DNA of 63,762 nucleotides, taken from contig NZ_LGHM01000178.1 in assembly GCF_001908185.1 (NCBI RefSeq), positions 1-63,762 on the forward strand. Direction: 5' to 3'. Made by a program: the position numbers and the translations under genes. Position 1 is the stretch's first letter; each line of letters opens with the position of its first letter. The notes beneath the pieces were generated by a model that saw only the letters and a program-made list of their open reading frames with translations, searched no databases and had not been told where the DNA came from. The stretch comes from Bradyrhizobium sp. AS23.2. GTDB lineage: Bacteria > Pseudomonadota > Alphaproteobacteria > Rhizobiales > Xanthobacteraceae. Positions 56,359 to 63,216 of the stretch are shown piece after piece.

Positions 56359-56568
56359 ATGGCGTTCTACAGGAAGAATATCGGCGGCCTGCATCAGGCG
56401 GTGCGGATCGCCGCTGGAGTAGCGGCGGCGGTCGCGGCATTCGTCTATTTCAGCGGCGCCACGGCGTGGCTTGTCGCGCTCGGCGGCGCAGGCTTCGCGC
56501 TGACGGGGCTCGTCGGCTATTGCCCGATGTGCGCGATGGCCGGGATCGGGCGAGGGGGTCTGTCGTGA
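56359..56568 (+). CDS. DUF2892 (YgaP-like) small membrane protein
   Basis: 69 residues from the ATG at 56359 with GGAGGATGTG upstream. RKNIGGLHQAVRIAAGVAAA begins the domain; two hydrophobic helices follow, with a C-P-M-C motif in GLVGYCPMCAMAGIG. DUF2892 forms the membrane anchor of YgaP-type rhodaneses. It is the first gene of an operon with an ECF sigma factor and an AhpD-like gene, overlapping the former by 4 bp. Confidence 0.85.
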   Translation: MAFYRKNIGGLHQAVRIAAGVAAAVAAFVYFSGATAWLVALGGAGFALTGLVGYCPMCAMAGIGRGGLS

Positions 56569-57086
56569 GCGCGGCTGCGATCTCGCCAAACCTGTTCGAG
56601 GCCGCGCGGCTTGGCGATCCCCAGGCGATTGCCGCGCTGCTCGAGACGGCGCAGCCGGATATCCGCCGCTACGCACGCGCGACCTGCCGCAGCTCGGCGG
56701 ATGCCGAGGACGCGACACAGGAGGTGATGTGGATTCTGTTCCGGCATGTCGGCACGATCCGCTCACTGCTGGCGTTTTCGGCCTGGCTGTTCAGCGTGGT
56801 CCGCCGCGAATGTTTGCGGCTCGCCCACAAGGCTGGTCTCGTGCCAGCGATCGACGAGAGTGAGGCGGAAGCGCTGCTGCTGTCGCGCCCCGAGGTCGAT
56901 TTGCGGCTCGACGTGGCCGCGGCCTTCGAGGCGCTGCCGCCGCATTATCGCGATGTCGCGCTGATGCGCGACGTCAAGGAAATGACCATCGACGAAATCG
57001 CCGCCGCGCTCGGTGCGTCCAGGCAGACCGTGAAGGCACGCCTGCACCGCGCCCGCGCCCTGATGCGCGAATATCTGACGAGATGA
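56565..57086 (+). CDS. ECF-type RNA polymerase sigma factor
   Basis: 173 residues from the GTG at 56565. Sigma-2 region: PDIRRYARATCRSSADAEDA and TQEVMWILFRHVGTIRSLLA, with FSAWLFSVVRRECLRLAHKA. Sigma-4 region: EALPPHYRDVALMRDVKEMT, IDEIAAALGASRQTVKARLH. No anti-sigma gene is seen beside it; instead the DUF2892 and AhpD-like genes share its operon, which suggests control by redox state. Targets unknown. Confidence 0.88.
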   Translation: MSAAAISPNLFEAARLGDPQAIAALLETAQPDIRRYARATCRSSADAEDATQEVMWILFRHVGTIRSLLAFSAWLFSVVRRECLRLAHKAGLVPAIDESEAEALLLSRPEVDLRLDVAAAFEALPPHYRDVALMRDVKEMTIDEIAAALGASRQTVKARLHRARALMREYLTR

Positions 57087-57089
57087 GAT

Positions 57090-57437
57090 ATGACAGAATA
57101 TCAGAACCCTGACGACCTGAAGTCGATTCCAGATTTCGTGGCGCTGGCTCCGATCGAAGCCCACGCGTTCCTGGCGTTCAATCACGCGGTGGAGCGCAAG
57201 GACGGATTGATCCCGCCAAAATATCGCGAGCTGATCTCGCTTGCGGTGGCGCTCACAACGCAATGCGCTTATTGCCTCGACGTGCATACAGCGCAGGCGG
57301 CGGAAGCTGGCGCGACGCGCGAGGAGGTGGCGGAGGCTGCCTTGATCGCGGCGGCGGTACGCGCCGGTGGCACGCTGGGCCATGCGCTATTGGCACAACG
57401 CCTGTTCGAACGACATCGAGGTGAGGGAGAAAATTAG
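57090..57437 (+). CDS. carboxymuconolactone decarboxylase/AhpD-like protein
   Basis: 115 residues. The AhpD core is present with the C-x-x-C-x-x-x-H motif in TTQCAYCLDVHTAQAAEAGA, preceded by PPKYRELISLAVALTTQCAY. This dithiol type functions as a peroxidase-associated reductase and not as a muconolactone decarboxylase. It starts 3 bp after the sigma factor stop codon. The operon therefore pairs a redox enzyme with an ECF sigma factor. Confidence 0.9.
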   Translation: MTEYQNPDDLKSIPDFVALAPIEAHAFLAFNHAVERKDGLIPPKYRELISLAVALTTQCAYCLDVHTAQAAEAGATREEVAEAALIAAAVRAGGTLGHALLAQRLFERHRGEGEN

Positions 57438-57479
57438 GTGATGCAAGCGGGAGGTCATGCCTCCCGCCTGCTGTTTGCG

Positions 57480-58820
57480 TTAGTCCTTCCAGGGATCGAA
57501 TTCGCCTTCGCCGGCCATGGCGACGGCGAACGGCCGCAGCGTGTGCAGCACTCGCACGGTGCCGGCGTGCTGCGCGAGCACGTCGGGCAGGCGGCGATAG
57601 GCCATCGGGCTCTCATCGAGGTCGGCGCCGATCAGGGTGACGCCACGCTCCTTGAGCCAGCGGTCCATCTCCGCGCGCGAGAAGCGCCGCTTCGCCTCCT
57701 TGCGTCCGAACAGACGGCCGGCGCCGTGCACGGTCGAGTAGAGCGAAGCCTTGGCCTCCGGACTATCGACGCCTTCGAGGATGACGGCGTCGTCGCCCAT
57801 CGAGCCGCCGACGAATCCCTTCTGGCCAGGAAACGCCGGCGTCGCGCCCTTGCGCACCACCCACAGATCCTTCCCGTCGTGGGTCTCACGCCAGGCATAG
57901 TTGTGGTGGTTGTGCACGCTCTCGGTCACGCTGCCGCCGATAATTTGGCGGACGCGTTCGACGACCCACTCGCGGCCCGCATAGGCGTAACGCCCGGCGA
58001 GCTGCATCGCCGCGATGTAGCGGTGGCCGAGCTCGGAGTCCTCGTCGACCACGGCGGGCGGGACGTTCATGCCGTCCTTGCCGCCGGCGGCCTTGAGGTA
58101 ACGCGTCGCGGAGGTGTGCCCGAGACCGCGGCTTCCGAAATGGACGCCGATCCAGACATAACCCTCCTCGTCGCGCATGAGGTCGACGTAGTGGTTGCCC
58201 GACCCGACCGTGCCGAGCTGGGCCACCGCCTTCGGACGGTAGGCCTCCATGTCGCTCTCGCGCCAGGCTTCGCCGTCGTCGAACAGTTCGTGTTCGACCC
58301 GCTCGGCATTGGCACGGCCAACACCGAAGGAAATCACCTTGGCGACGTCGCGGATGATCGTGGGAACGATCGCCGCGATCTCGTCGAAGCGCGTGTCGAG
58401 CCGCGCGGCCATGTTGCCGCAACCGATGTCGAAGCCGACGCCGGAGATGCTGATCTGCTTCTCATAGGCGATGACCCCGCCGACTGGCTGGGCGTAACCG
58501 AGATGGCCGTCGGCGCAGATCACGCCGGACACCACATTGCCGACCGTCATGCAGTTGCGCATCTGCGCCACCGTCGCATCCTCGTGCGGGCCGAAGATCT
58601 TCAGCGGCGCATTCTGGAAGCGGGCCTCCTGCGGGCGCAGGTTCGCGATCGCGCTCGCGGCCGCATTGGCCTCGCGGGCAAGATGCTCCTTGTACGCAGC
58701 GTCCCGGTACGAGCACCAGGCCGGCTGACCGCGTCCTTCGCCGACGCGCGAGTCGGGATCGACGCCGGCGGCGAGGCAGAGCTCGCGGGCGCGTTCCATG
58801 TAGGGATCGGATCGTCGCAT
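57480..58820 (-). CDS. rtcB: RtcB family RNA-splicing ligase
   Basis: 446 residues from the ATG at 58820. RtcB joins RNA 2',3'-cyclic phosphate or 3'-phosphate ends to 5'-OH ends using GTP and Mn. The metal-binding Cys is in SGVGFDIGCGNMAARLDTRF; histidines are in TVGSGNHYVDLM, WIGVHFGSRGLGH and ESVHNHHNYAWRE; the guanylylated His region is STVHGAGRLFGRKEAKRRFS. No rtcA or sigma-54 activator rtcR lies in the window. Upstream on the same strand are tRNA-like RNA elements, a plausible substrate or partner set. Confidence 0.93.
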   Translation of the reverse strand: MRRSDPYMERARELCLAAGVDPDSRVGEGRGQPAWCSYRDAAYKEHLAREANAAASAIANLRPQEARFQNAPLKIFGPHEDATVAQMRNCMTVGNVVSGVICADGHLGYAQPVGGVIAYEKQISISGVGFDIGCGNMAARLDTRFDEIAAIVPTIIRDVAKVISFGVGRANAERVEHELFDDGEAWRESDMEAYRPKAVAQLGTVGSGNHYVDLMRDEEGYVWIGVHFGSRGLGHTSATRYLKAAGGKDGMNVPPAVVDEDSELGHRYIAAMQLAGRYAYAGREWVVERVRQIIGGSVTESVHNHHNYAWRETHDGKDLWVVRKGATPAFPGQKGFVGGSMGDDAVILEGVDSPEAKASLYSTVHGAGRLFGRKEAKRRFSRAEMDRWLKERGVTLIGADLDESPMAYRRLPDVLAQHAGTVRVLHTLRPFAVAMAGEGEFDPWKD

Positions 58821-58891
58821 GATCTTGTGTCCTGCTTTGCGTTCCGCACGCATCATAGCCGGGGCGGGCGGATCATTTCAGATATTTCGCT

Positions 58892-58921
58892 GGCCCGGGC
58901 GCGAGTCTCGCGTCCAGGGCC
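58892..58921. repeat. imperfect inverted repeat in the rtcB leader
   Basis: GGCCCGGGCGCGAGTCTCGC GTCCAGGGCC can form a long hairpin with one mismatch and one bulge. It lies 72-101 bp upstream of the rtcB start and may act as a leader hairpin. Confidence 0.4.
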
Positions 58922-58935
58922 GTTGTCGTTGCGCA

Positions 58936-59064
58936 TCAGTTCAATGCCGTCTCGGACGCTGCGATCCACGCGACCACGGCCTCAGAGAAGCCGTTGACGC
59001 GGGTCCAGGCGCCGTGGCCGACACCGTGGAATGGAAGCGGGTGCCGGGGAACAGACGAGTGCTG
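58936..59064 (-). pseudogene. C-terminal coding remnant between the tRNA-like RNA and rtcB
   Basis: A minus-strand frame without start reads PLPFHGVGHGAWTRVNGFSE then AVVAWIAASETALN and ends at TGA 58936-58938. It looks like the tail of an alpha/beta-hydrolase-type protein (His loop plus C-terminal helix). Upstream it runs into the tRNA-like element, so the front of the gene is missing. Evidence is protein-like composition only. Confidence 0.25.
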
Positions 59065-59170
59065 AACCGCCCTTGCGGGCTTGGACGCCGCTCCATCCAC
59101 TGAGCTACGGACTTGCGTCCGGGAGGATTCGAACCTCCGACCACGAAGTAACAGCGCTCTTCACCACCGG
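59044..59170 (-). ncRNA. circularly permuted tRNA-like RNA (Y RNA-like), element B
   Basis: Minus strand, in order: T arm GGAGG-TTCGAAT-CCTCC (59138-59122); acceptor-like helix CGGAC-GCAA-GTCCG (59121-59108), closed by a GNRA tetraloop instead of open ends; TA; D arm GCTC-AGTGGATG-GAGC (59105-59090). The arms are in the order T-acceptor-D, a circular permutation of tRNA, and the place of the anticodon arm is taken by long-range pairing of the ends: GAGCGCTG (59159-59152) with CAGCACTC (59064-59057), one mismatch, plus CCGG (59170-59167) with CCGG (59047-59044). A further GCCC-GCAA-GGGC hairpin lies at 59080-59069. Bacterial Y RNAs of the YrlA type have this design. It lies 220 bp upstream of rtcB. 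Confidence 0.6.
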
Positions 59171-59194
59171 CGGTGGGGATCAAAACGACACGAT

Positions 59195-59299
59195 CCGGGA
59201 ACAGGCGATTGCTGTGACCCGGCGAGCCGAAGCTTGCCGGAAAGCGCTCTGGCCATTGAGCTACAGCGCGAGCCCCGGGATCCGGGTCTCCCGTTCCGG
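59195..59299 (-). ncRNA. second tRNA-like RNA element, element A (partly degenerate)
   Basis: Minus strand: TA plus the D arm GCTC-AATGGCCA-GAGC (59261-59246), 156 bp upstream of the same arm in element B. It is preceded by a weak acceptor-like helix (CGGGG-CTCG-CGCTG) and a 5-bp hairpin CGGGA/TCCCG without a proper T loop. A UUCG-capped hairpin (CCGGCAAGC-TTCG-GCTCGCCGG, 59240-59219) follows. Ends pair as CCGGAACGGG (59299-59290) with CCTGTTCCCGG (59205-59195), one bulge. The tail C-TGTTCCC-GG is shared with element B, so A looks like a diverged tandem duplicate. Confidence 0.45.
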
Positions 59300-59337
59300 C
59301 CATGGCCGGGATGTTCGAATGGGCCGCGCGGCGGGCA

Positions 59338-59373
59338 ACAAAAAACCCTCCGGAGCGGCAGGCTCGGGAGGGT
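59338..59373 (-). terminator. rho-independent terminator on the minus strand
   Basis: ACCCTCC pairs with GGAGGGT, extended by an inner GAGC/GCTC pairing, and is followed by TTTTTTGTTG. It ends the transcript from the promoter at 59548-59576, before the tRNA-like elements. Confidence 0.88.
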
Positions 59374-59541
59374 CCGTGAGAAGCGGACTGTCGATCTTGC
59401 GGTCAGGCAAGATCGCTCCCATGAGCCGGGCATGAGCGGTCGAATAGCTTCGAGCTATTCGGTATGCGGGCAATTCCTTCGTAGCGGTGCAGCATCGCGC
59501 GGTTCATGTTGTCTCTGTCGCAAACGGAAGTGTTCGCGAGG
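59338..59541 (-). ncRNA. candidate structured small RNA (about 200 nt)
   Basis: Bounded by a sigma-70-type promoter and a strong terminator. It contains two perfect 9-bp hairpins: CGAATAGCT/AGCTATTCG (59441-59461) and CGATCTTGC/GCAAGATCG (59392-59415). A 34-codon reading frame (59507-59403, MNRAMLHRYEGIARIPNSSK...) lies inside but has no convincing RBS and is crossed by both hairpins, so an RNA is favoured; a leaderless or regulated small peptide is the alternative. It does not match an RNA family I can name. Confidence 0.55.
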
Positions 59542-59547
59542 GCGCGG

Positions 59548-59576
59548 GACATACGCCCGCAACTTGCGGATGTCAA
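59548..59576 (-). promoter_or_regulatory. sigma-70-type promoter of the small RNA
   Basis: TTGACA (59576-59571), 17-bp spacer, TATGTC (59553-59548) on the minus strand. The -35 box is a perfect match and the spacing is optimal. Confidence 0.65.
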
Positions 59577-59607
59577 GCGACGCGCGCGCGAAGACGACAA
59601 ATGACGG

Positions 59608-60282
59608 ATGCATGATGTGCCAAACTACCTCGGTCTCGACGGATTTCGTTTCGGCTGGGTCGCGGCCTGGATCGACGATCGCGGAGATCATGGATTCGAT
59701 TATTCACCCGGTCTCACACGCTTGCTCGCGATGCCGCATGCGCGCGCAATGATCGACATGCCGATCGGATTGAACGCGAGTGGCTACCGAACGTGCGACT
59801 TGCGCGCACGCGAGCTGGTCGGCCCTGCCGTGTTTCTCGGTGCGCGCCGTGATCTCTGGACATTTCCCGGCATGGCGACGGCCAATCGTCACTACTGGGA
59901 GCACGAAGGCGAGGGCAGGGGTGTCTCGGCGCAGCTCTGGAATATCAGGGACAAGATCAGGGACGTCGACGAGATCATGACGCCGGCACGGCAAGCGATT
60001 GTCGGCGAAGCGCATCCGGAATTGATTTTCTGGAATCTGGCAGGGCGTGTCCGACTTGCGAAGAAGATATCGGCGGAAGGCCGCGAGCAGCGCATCGCGC
60101 TGCTCGCGCAACGCGGCTTCACGCGTCTGCCGAGATGGCTGACGCAGCGTCACGGCACGGGCATTGGCCGCGACGATCTGATCGATGCCTGCGCTTGCGC
60201 CGTCGCGGCGCGCGACAGCACGGAGCGCGTCGGCGGGGAGGAGATCGATCCGCGCGGGCTGCGGATGGAGATCAACTATTGA
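59608..60282 (+). CDS. DUF429 domain protein
   Basis: 224 residues. The RNase H-like N terminus YLGLDGFRFGWVAAWIDDRG and MIDMPIGLNASGYRTCDLRA, then ELVGPAVFLGARRDLWTFPG and VGEAHPELIFWNL with GRDDLIDACACAVAARDS at the C terminus match DUF429. The conserved Asp residues (LGLDG, MIDMP, DDLIDA) suggest a nuclease-like active site, but no activity has been established as far as I know. It is divergent from the small RNA promoter. Confidence 0.82.
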   Translation: MHDVPNYLGLDGFRFGWVAAWIDDRGDHGFDYSPGLTRLLAMPHARAMIDMPIGLNASGYRTCDLRARELVGPAVFLGARRDLWTFPGMATANRHYWEHEGEGRGVSAQLWNIRDKIRDVDEIMTPARQAIVGEAHPELIFWNLAGRVRLAKKISAEGREQRIALLAQRGFTRLPRWLTQRHGTGIGRDDLIDACACAVAARDSTERVGGEEIDPRGLRMEINY

Positions 60283-60400
60283 GGCTGCCGGCCGGCCGGT
60301 TATCGGTCGGGATAAATCGGCAATTTCTTTAACACATATAGGAACTGCCGGCGGTCGGCCTGCGTTCACCGTGCAAACCGATGACAGAGAAGTCCGCACG

Positions 60401-60544
60401 ATGAATGATGCCAGTCAACTCGCGACCGCGATGCTCGCGCTCGTTTTCACCGGAGCATTGCTCGTCACCGGGCAGCTCTTCATCGAGCAGCGCGCGCAGC
60501 ACGATGCGGTCTACGCCACCAGTCAATTGCTGCGGCCATTGTGA
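60401..60544 (+). CDS. very small membrane protein
   Basis: 47 residues from the ATG at 60401. A single hydrophobic helix (ATAMLALVFTGALLVTGQLF) is flanked by a short acidic N terminus and a polar tail (IEQRAQHDAVYATSQLLRPL). Codon use is native. There is no family recognition, and it could be a chance ORF. Confidence 0.4.
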   Translation: MNDASQLATAMLALVFTGALLVTGQLFIEQRAQHDAVYATSQLLRPL

Positions 60545-60647
60545 CCCGGTTTCGCCGTGGGAAATTGTCGTAACGACTGCCCGGCCTTGCGCCATGCTCC
60601 GGCTCGCCTAGAGTAGGCGGCATTCCACGCATGAAGCCGGGGTTCCG

Positions 60648-61352
60648 ATGTCCGATCTTTCCTCCTTTGCCATCACCAAGCGCTGGCCTGCCAAACACCC
60701 CGATCTGCTTCAGCTTTATTCATTGCCGACGCCGAACGGCGTCAAGGTTTCGATCATGCTGGAGGAAATCGGGCTTCCCTACGAGGTTCACCTCGTCGAC
60801 TTCGGCAAGGACGATCAGAAGACGCCGGAATTCATTTCGCTCAATCCGAACGGCAAGATTCCGGCGATCCTCGATCCCAACGGTCCCGGCGGCAGGCCGC
60901 TGCCGCTGTTTGAGTCCGGGGCGATCCTGCAATATCTCGCGGAGAAGACCGGCAAGCTTCTGCCGGAGGACGCCGCGCGCCGCTACCAGACCATCGCGTG
61001 GGTGCATTTCCAGATGGGCGGCATCGGGCCGATGTTCGGCCAGGTCGGATTCTTCCACAAATTCGCCGGCAGGGATTTTGAGGACAAGCGGCCGCTCGAG
61101 CGCTACGTGGGCGAGTCCAAGCGCCTGCTCGGTGTGATGGAGACGCATCTTTCCGGCCGGCAATGGTTCATGGATGACGACTACACCATCGCCGATATCT
61201 CGATGCTCGGCTGGGTGCGCAACCTCATCGGCTTCTACGGCGCCGGCGATCTCGTCGAGTTCAGCCAGTTCAAGTCGGTCGCCGCCTGGCTCGAACGCGG
61301 GCTGGCGCGCCCCGCCGTGCAGCGCGGGCTGAACATTCCGAAACGGCCGTGA
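60648..61352 (+). CDS. glutathione S-transferase family protein (YfcG/YghU-like)
   Basis: 234 residues. The N-terminal thioredoxin-like domain has LYSLPTPNGVKVSIMLEEIG, in which T-P-N is the glutathione-contact motif of nu-class disulfide-bond oxidoreductases, then NPNGKIPAILDPNGPGG and LFESGAILQYLAEKTGKLLP. The helical domain has YQTIAWVHFQMGGIGPMFGQ and DDDYTIADISMLGWVRNL. It probably reduces disulfides or peroxides with glutathione. Confidence 0.9.
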   Translation: MSDLSSFAITKRWPAKHPDLLQLYSLPTPNGVKVSIMLEEIGLPYEVHLVDFGKDDQKTPEFISLNPNGKIPAILDPNGPGGRPLPLFESGAILQYLAEKTGKLLPEDAARRYQTIAWVHFQMGGIGPMFGQVGFFHKFAGRDFEDKRPLERYVGESKRLLGVMETHLSGRQWFMDDDYTIADISMLGWVRNLIGFYGAGDLVEFSQFKSVAAWLERGLARPAVQRGLNIPKRP

Positions 61353-61391
61353 GCTAGCTCAGCGCTTTGTGAGCCATGTACTCGTGCGCCG

Positions 61392-61763
61392 CTAGAATAG
61401 CCGCCCGCCGTTCGGCACCTGCTTGCTGGGCTGGACCAGCACGACCTTGCCATCGGCGTCGGGGAAGCCGAGCGTCAGCACCTCCGACACAACCGGCCCG
61501 ATCTGGCGCGGCGGGAAATTGACGACAGCTGCGACCTGTTGTCCCACCAGCGTCTCGAGCGGATGATTTTCGGTGATCTGCGCCGAGCTCTTGCGCACGC
61601 CGATCGCGGGGCCGAAGTCGATCCACAGCCGCCAGGCCGGCTTGCGCGCTTCCGGGAACGGCTTGGCATCGACGATGGTGCCGACTCGGATATCGACCGC
61701 GAGGAAGGTATTGAAGTCGATGGTGGGCGACGCAGCCGCGGCGGGATCGTGGGTGACGTGCAT
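61392..61763 (-). CDS. csaA: tRNA-binding OB-fold protein CsaA-like
   Basis: 123 residues from the ATG at 61763. The tRNA-binding domain appears as FLAVDIRVGTIVDAKPFPEA, RKPAWRLWIDFGPAIGVRKS, SAQITENHPLETLVGQQVAA and PPRQIGPVVSEVLTLGFPDA. Stand-alone proteins of this type (CsaA) bind tRNA and have been linked to protein export and chaperoning. It is convergent with the GST gene and divergent from the ArsC-like gene. Confidence 0.88.
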   Translation of the reverse strand: MHVTHDPAAAASPTIDFNTFLAVDIRVGTIVDAKPFPEARKPAWRLWIDFGPAIGVRKSSAQITENHPLETLVGQQVAAVVNFPPRQIGPVVSEVLTLGFPDADGKVVLVQPSKQVPNGGRLF

Positions 61764-61865
61764 AGAATGTCCGTTCGGAGAGTAGCTTCGTTCGCAATAT
61801 TGTCGCGCGAAGCGGAGTTTCGTACAACGCCGCAGCCGAAGCATCACGCATGCGCGAGGAACGTC

Positions 61866-62225
61866 TTGCCCAACATCATCTACGGCATCAAGAACTGCGA
61901 CACCATGAAGAAGGCGCGGGCCTGGCTTGACGCCCATGGCGTCGCCTACGCGTTTCACGACTACAAGTCGGTGGGCGTGGAGAAGGACAAGCTCAAGCTG
62001 TGGAGCGACAAGCTCGGTTGGGAGACGCTGCTCAATCGCGCCGGCACGACCTTCAAGAAGCTGCCCGACGCCGACAAGGAAGGTCTCACCGAAAAGAAGG
62101 CTTTGGCGCTGATGCTGGCGCAACCATCGATGATCAAGCGTCCGGTGCTGGAAGTCGGTGGCAAGCTCCTGGTCGGCTTCAAGCCGGACATCTATGCCAA
62201 GGAAGTCGGCGCCAAATCGCGCTGA
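61866..62225 (+). CDS. ArsC/Spx family reductase-like protein
   Basis: 119 residues from a TTG at 61866; GAGGA ends 5 bp upstream and homology begins there (LPNIIYGIKNCDTMKKARAW). The single Cys of NCDTMKKA, then VAYAFHDYKSVGVEKDKLKL, LLNRAGTTFKKLPDADKEGL and SMIKRPVLEVGGKLLVGFKP match the YffB/Spx-like branch of the ArsC fold. A second redox Cys is absent, as usual for this group. It is probably a glutathione-dependent thiol reductase of unknown substrate. Confidence 0.85.
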   Translation: MPNIIYGIKNCDTMKKARAWLDAHGVAYAFHDYKSVGVEKDKLKLWSDKLGWETLLNRAGTTFKKLPDADKEGLTEKKALALMLAQPSMIKRPVLEVGGKLLVGFKPDIYAKEVGAKSR

Positions 62226-62228
62226 GCG

Positions 62229-63017
62229 CTAGTTCAGCTCGATGATCTTGGTGGTGACGCCGGCCGGATCCGCGAACTCGACCAGTTCGGCGGCGGCGAT
62301 ACGGCCGGGGGCGCGGTGAAAGAGGTCGCGGTCGATCACCGCGCGCAGTTTGGGGCGCGGCAGCGCGTCATTTCGGCGCATCAGATTCTTGATCTCGAAA
62401 CCGCCGTCCTCGCAGAAGGCCTTGAGCGAGGCGATGATGTGACAGACGTTTCCGTCGGTCTGGAACGGCAGCAGCAGGCGTTCATAGGCAACGACACGAC
62501 CGTAGATGTCGTCGACGTCGGCCACGCTGTAAACCGGAAGCCCGCGCGCCACGCATTCGTAATAGACCGGCATCACGAAGGGTGCGAGTCGCGGTCCTAT
62601 ATAGTCGTCGAGCAGAACGCCCTTGCCGGTATGTCCATAGGCGCGCGAGATGCGTGTGCCTTCGCTCTGGATGGTCAGGCGCGGCGTCGGTGTCGAAATA
62701 TCCACGGTATAGTAGATGAGGTCGGAGAGCTCTTCCTCGAGACGCGCGGGCTGATACTCCCAGATCGCCGGTGCGAGTTGCTGGCGCGCATAAAGTCGCA
62801 GCCACGTGTTCAGGAGGTCACGCTGCCTGATCGACTTGACGACGGAAGGAGCGGCGCTTGCGAGATCCAAAACAATATTCCCGGCAGATCGAAACCCGCG
62901 CATGATCCGTGCTTCGGGAAAATTTTCTATGAAGGCTGGCGCGCGGGACAAAAGACCGCTAACGACGGCTTGATGACCGGTGCCTTCGCGAACCGGGAGG
63001 CCGGGCAGGCGCGACAT
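62229..63017 (-). CDS. PAS-domain protein (PAS_5 type)
   Basis: 262 residues from the ATG at 63017 (CGGAAG lies 7 bp upstream); an internal ATG at 62903 is an alternative start. The domain runs from about residue 45 (VVKSIRQRDLLNTWLRLYAR), with LAPAIWEYQPARLEEELSDL, ISTPTPRLTIQSEGTRISRA and VMPVYYECVARGLPVYSVAD. PAS_5 proteins are abundant in Bradyrhizobium and Rhodopseudomonas, usually without an attached output domain; ligand and role are unknown. Confidence 0.8.
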   Translation of the reverse strand: MSRLPGLPVREGTGHQAVVSGLLSRAPAFIENFPEARIMRGFRSAGNIVLDLASAAPSVVKSIRQRDLLNTWLRLYARQQLAPAIWEYQPARLEEELSDLIYYTVDISTPTPRLTIQSEGTRISRAYGHTGKGVLLDDYIGPRLAPFVMPVYYECVARGLPVYSVADVDDIYGRVVAYERLLLPFQTDGNVCHIIASLKAFCEDGGFEIKNLMRRNDALPRPKLRAVIDRDLFHRAPGRIAAAELVEFADPAGVTTKIIELN

Positions 63018-63216
63018 CAAAACACTTCCGACTAAGGGAGCATAAGTCTCCCGGCCGGAGGCCTGACCTGCTCAGCTTTCCGCCTTGCCTAACCCCCGTC
63101 ACCTCCGGCATATTCCGCGCCCGGAGGCGGCGTTCCGGGACGGGCTCCAAGGCCTCCGGAAAGCCGAAGTAAACTATGGACAGCCACGCGCGGTGCGCGG
63201 GCAGGGGGAAATCTGT

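Noticed and set aside
58821..59250. A sigma-54 promoter (GG-N10-GC) for rtcB, as in enterobacteria
   Set aside because: I scanned the leader for TGGCAC-N5-TTGC-like sequence and found no convincing match; no rtcR gene is visible.
59108..59261. An ordinary tRNA gene using the D arm of element A and the T arm of element B
   Set aside because: The 5' strand GCGCTG before the A arm does not pair with CGGACGC after the B T arm, and no anticodon arm lies between; CGGACGC pairs instead with GTCCG directly behind it.
59031..59752. Plus-strand reading frames across the tRNA-like region, including one with REDSNLRP
   Set aside because: REDSNLRP is the familiar false translation of an antisense T arm; the frames cross the RNA elements and have no start signals.
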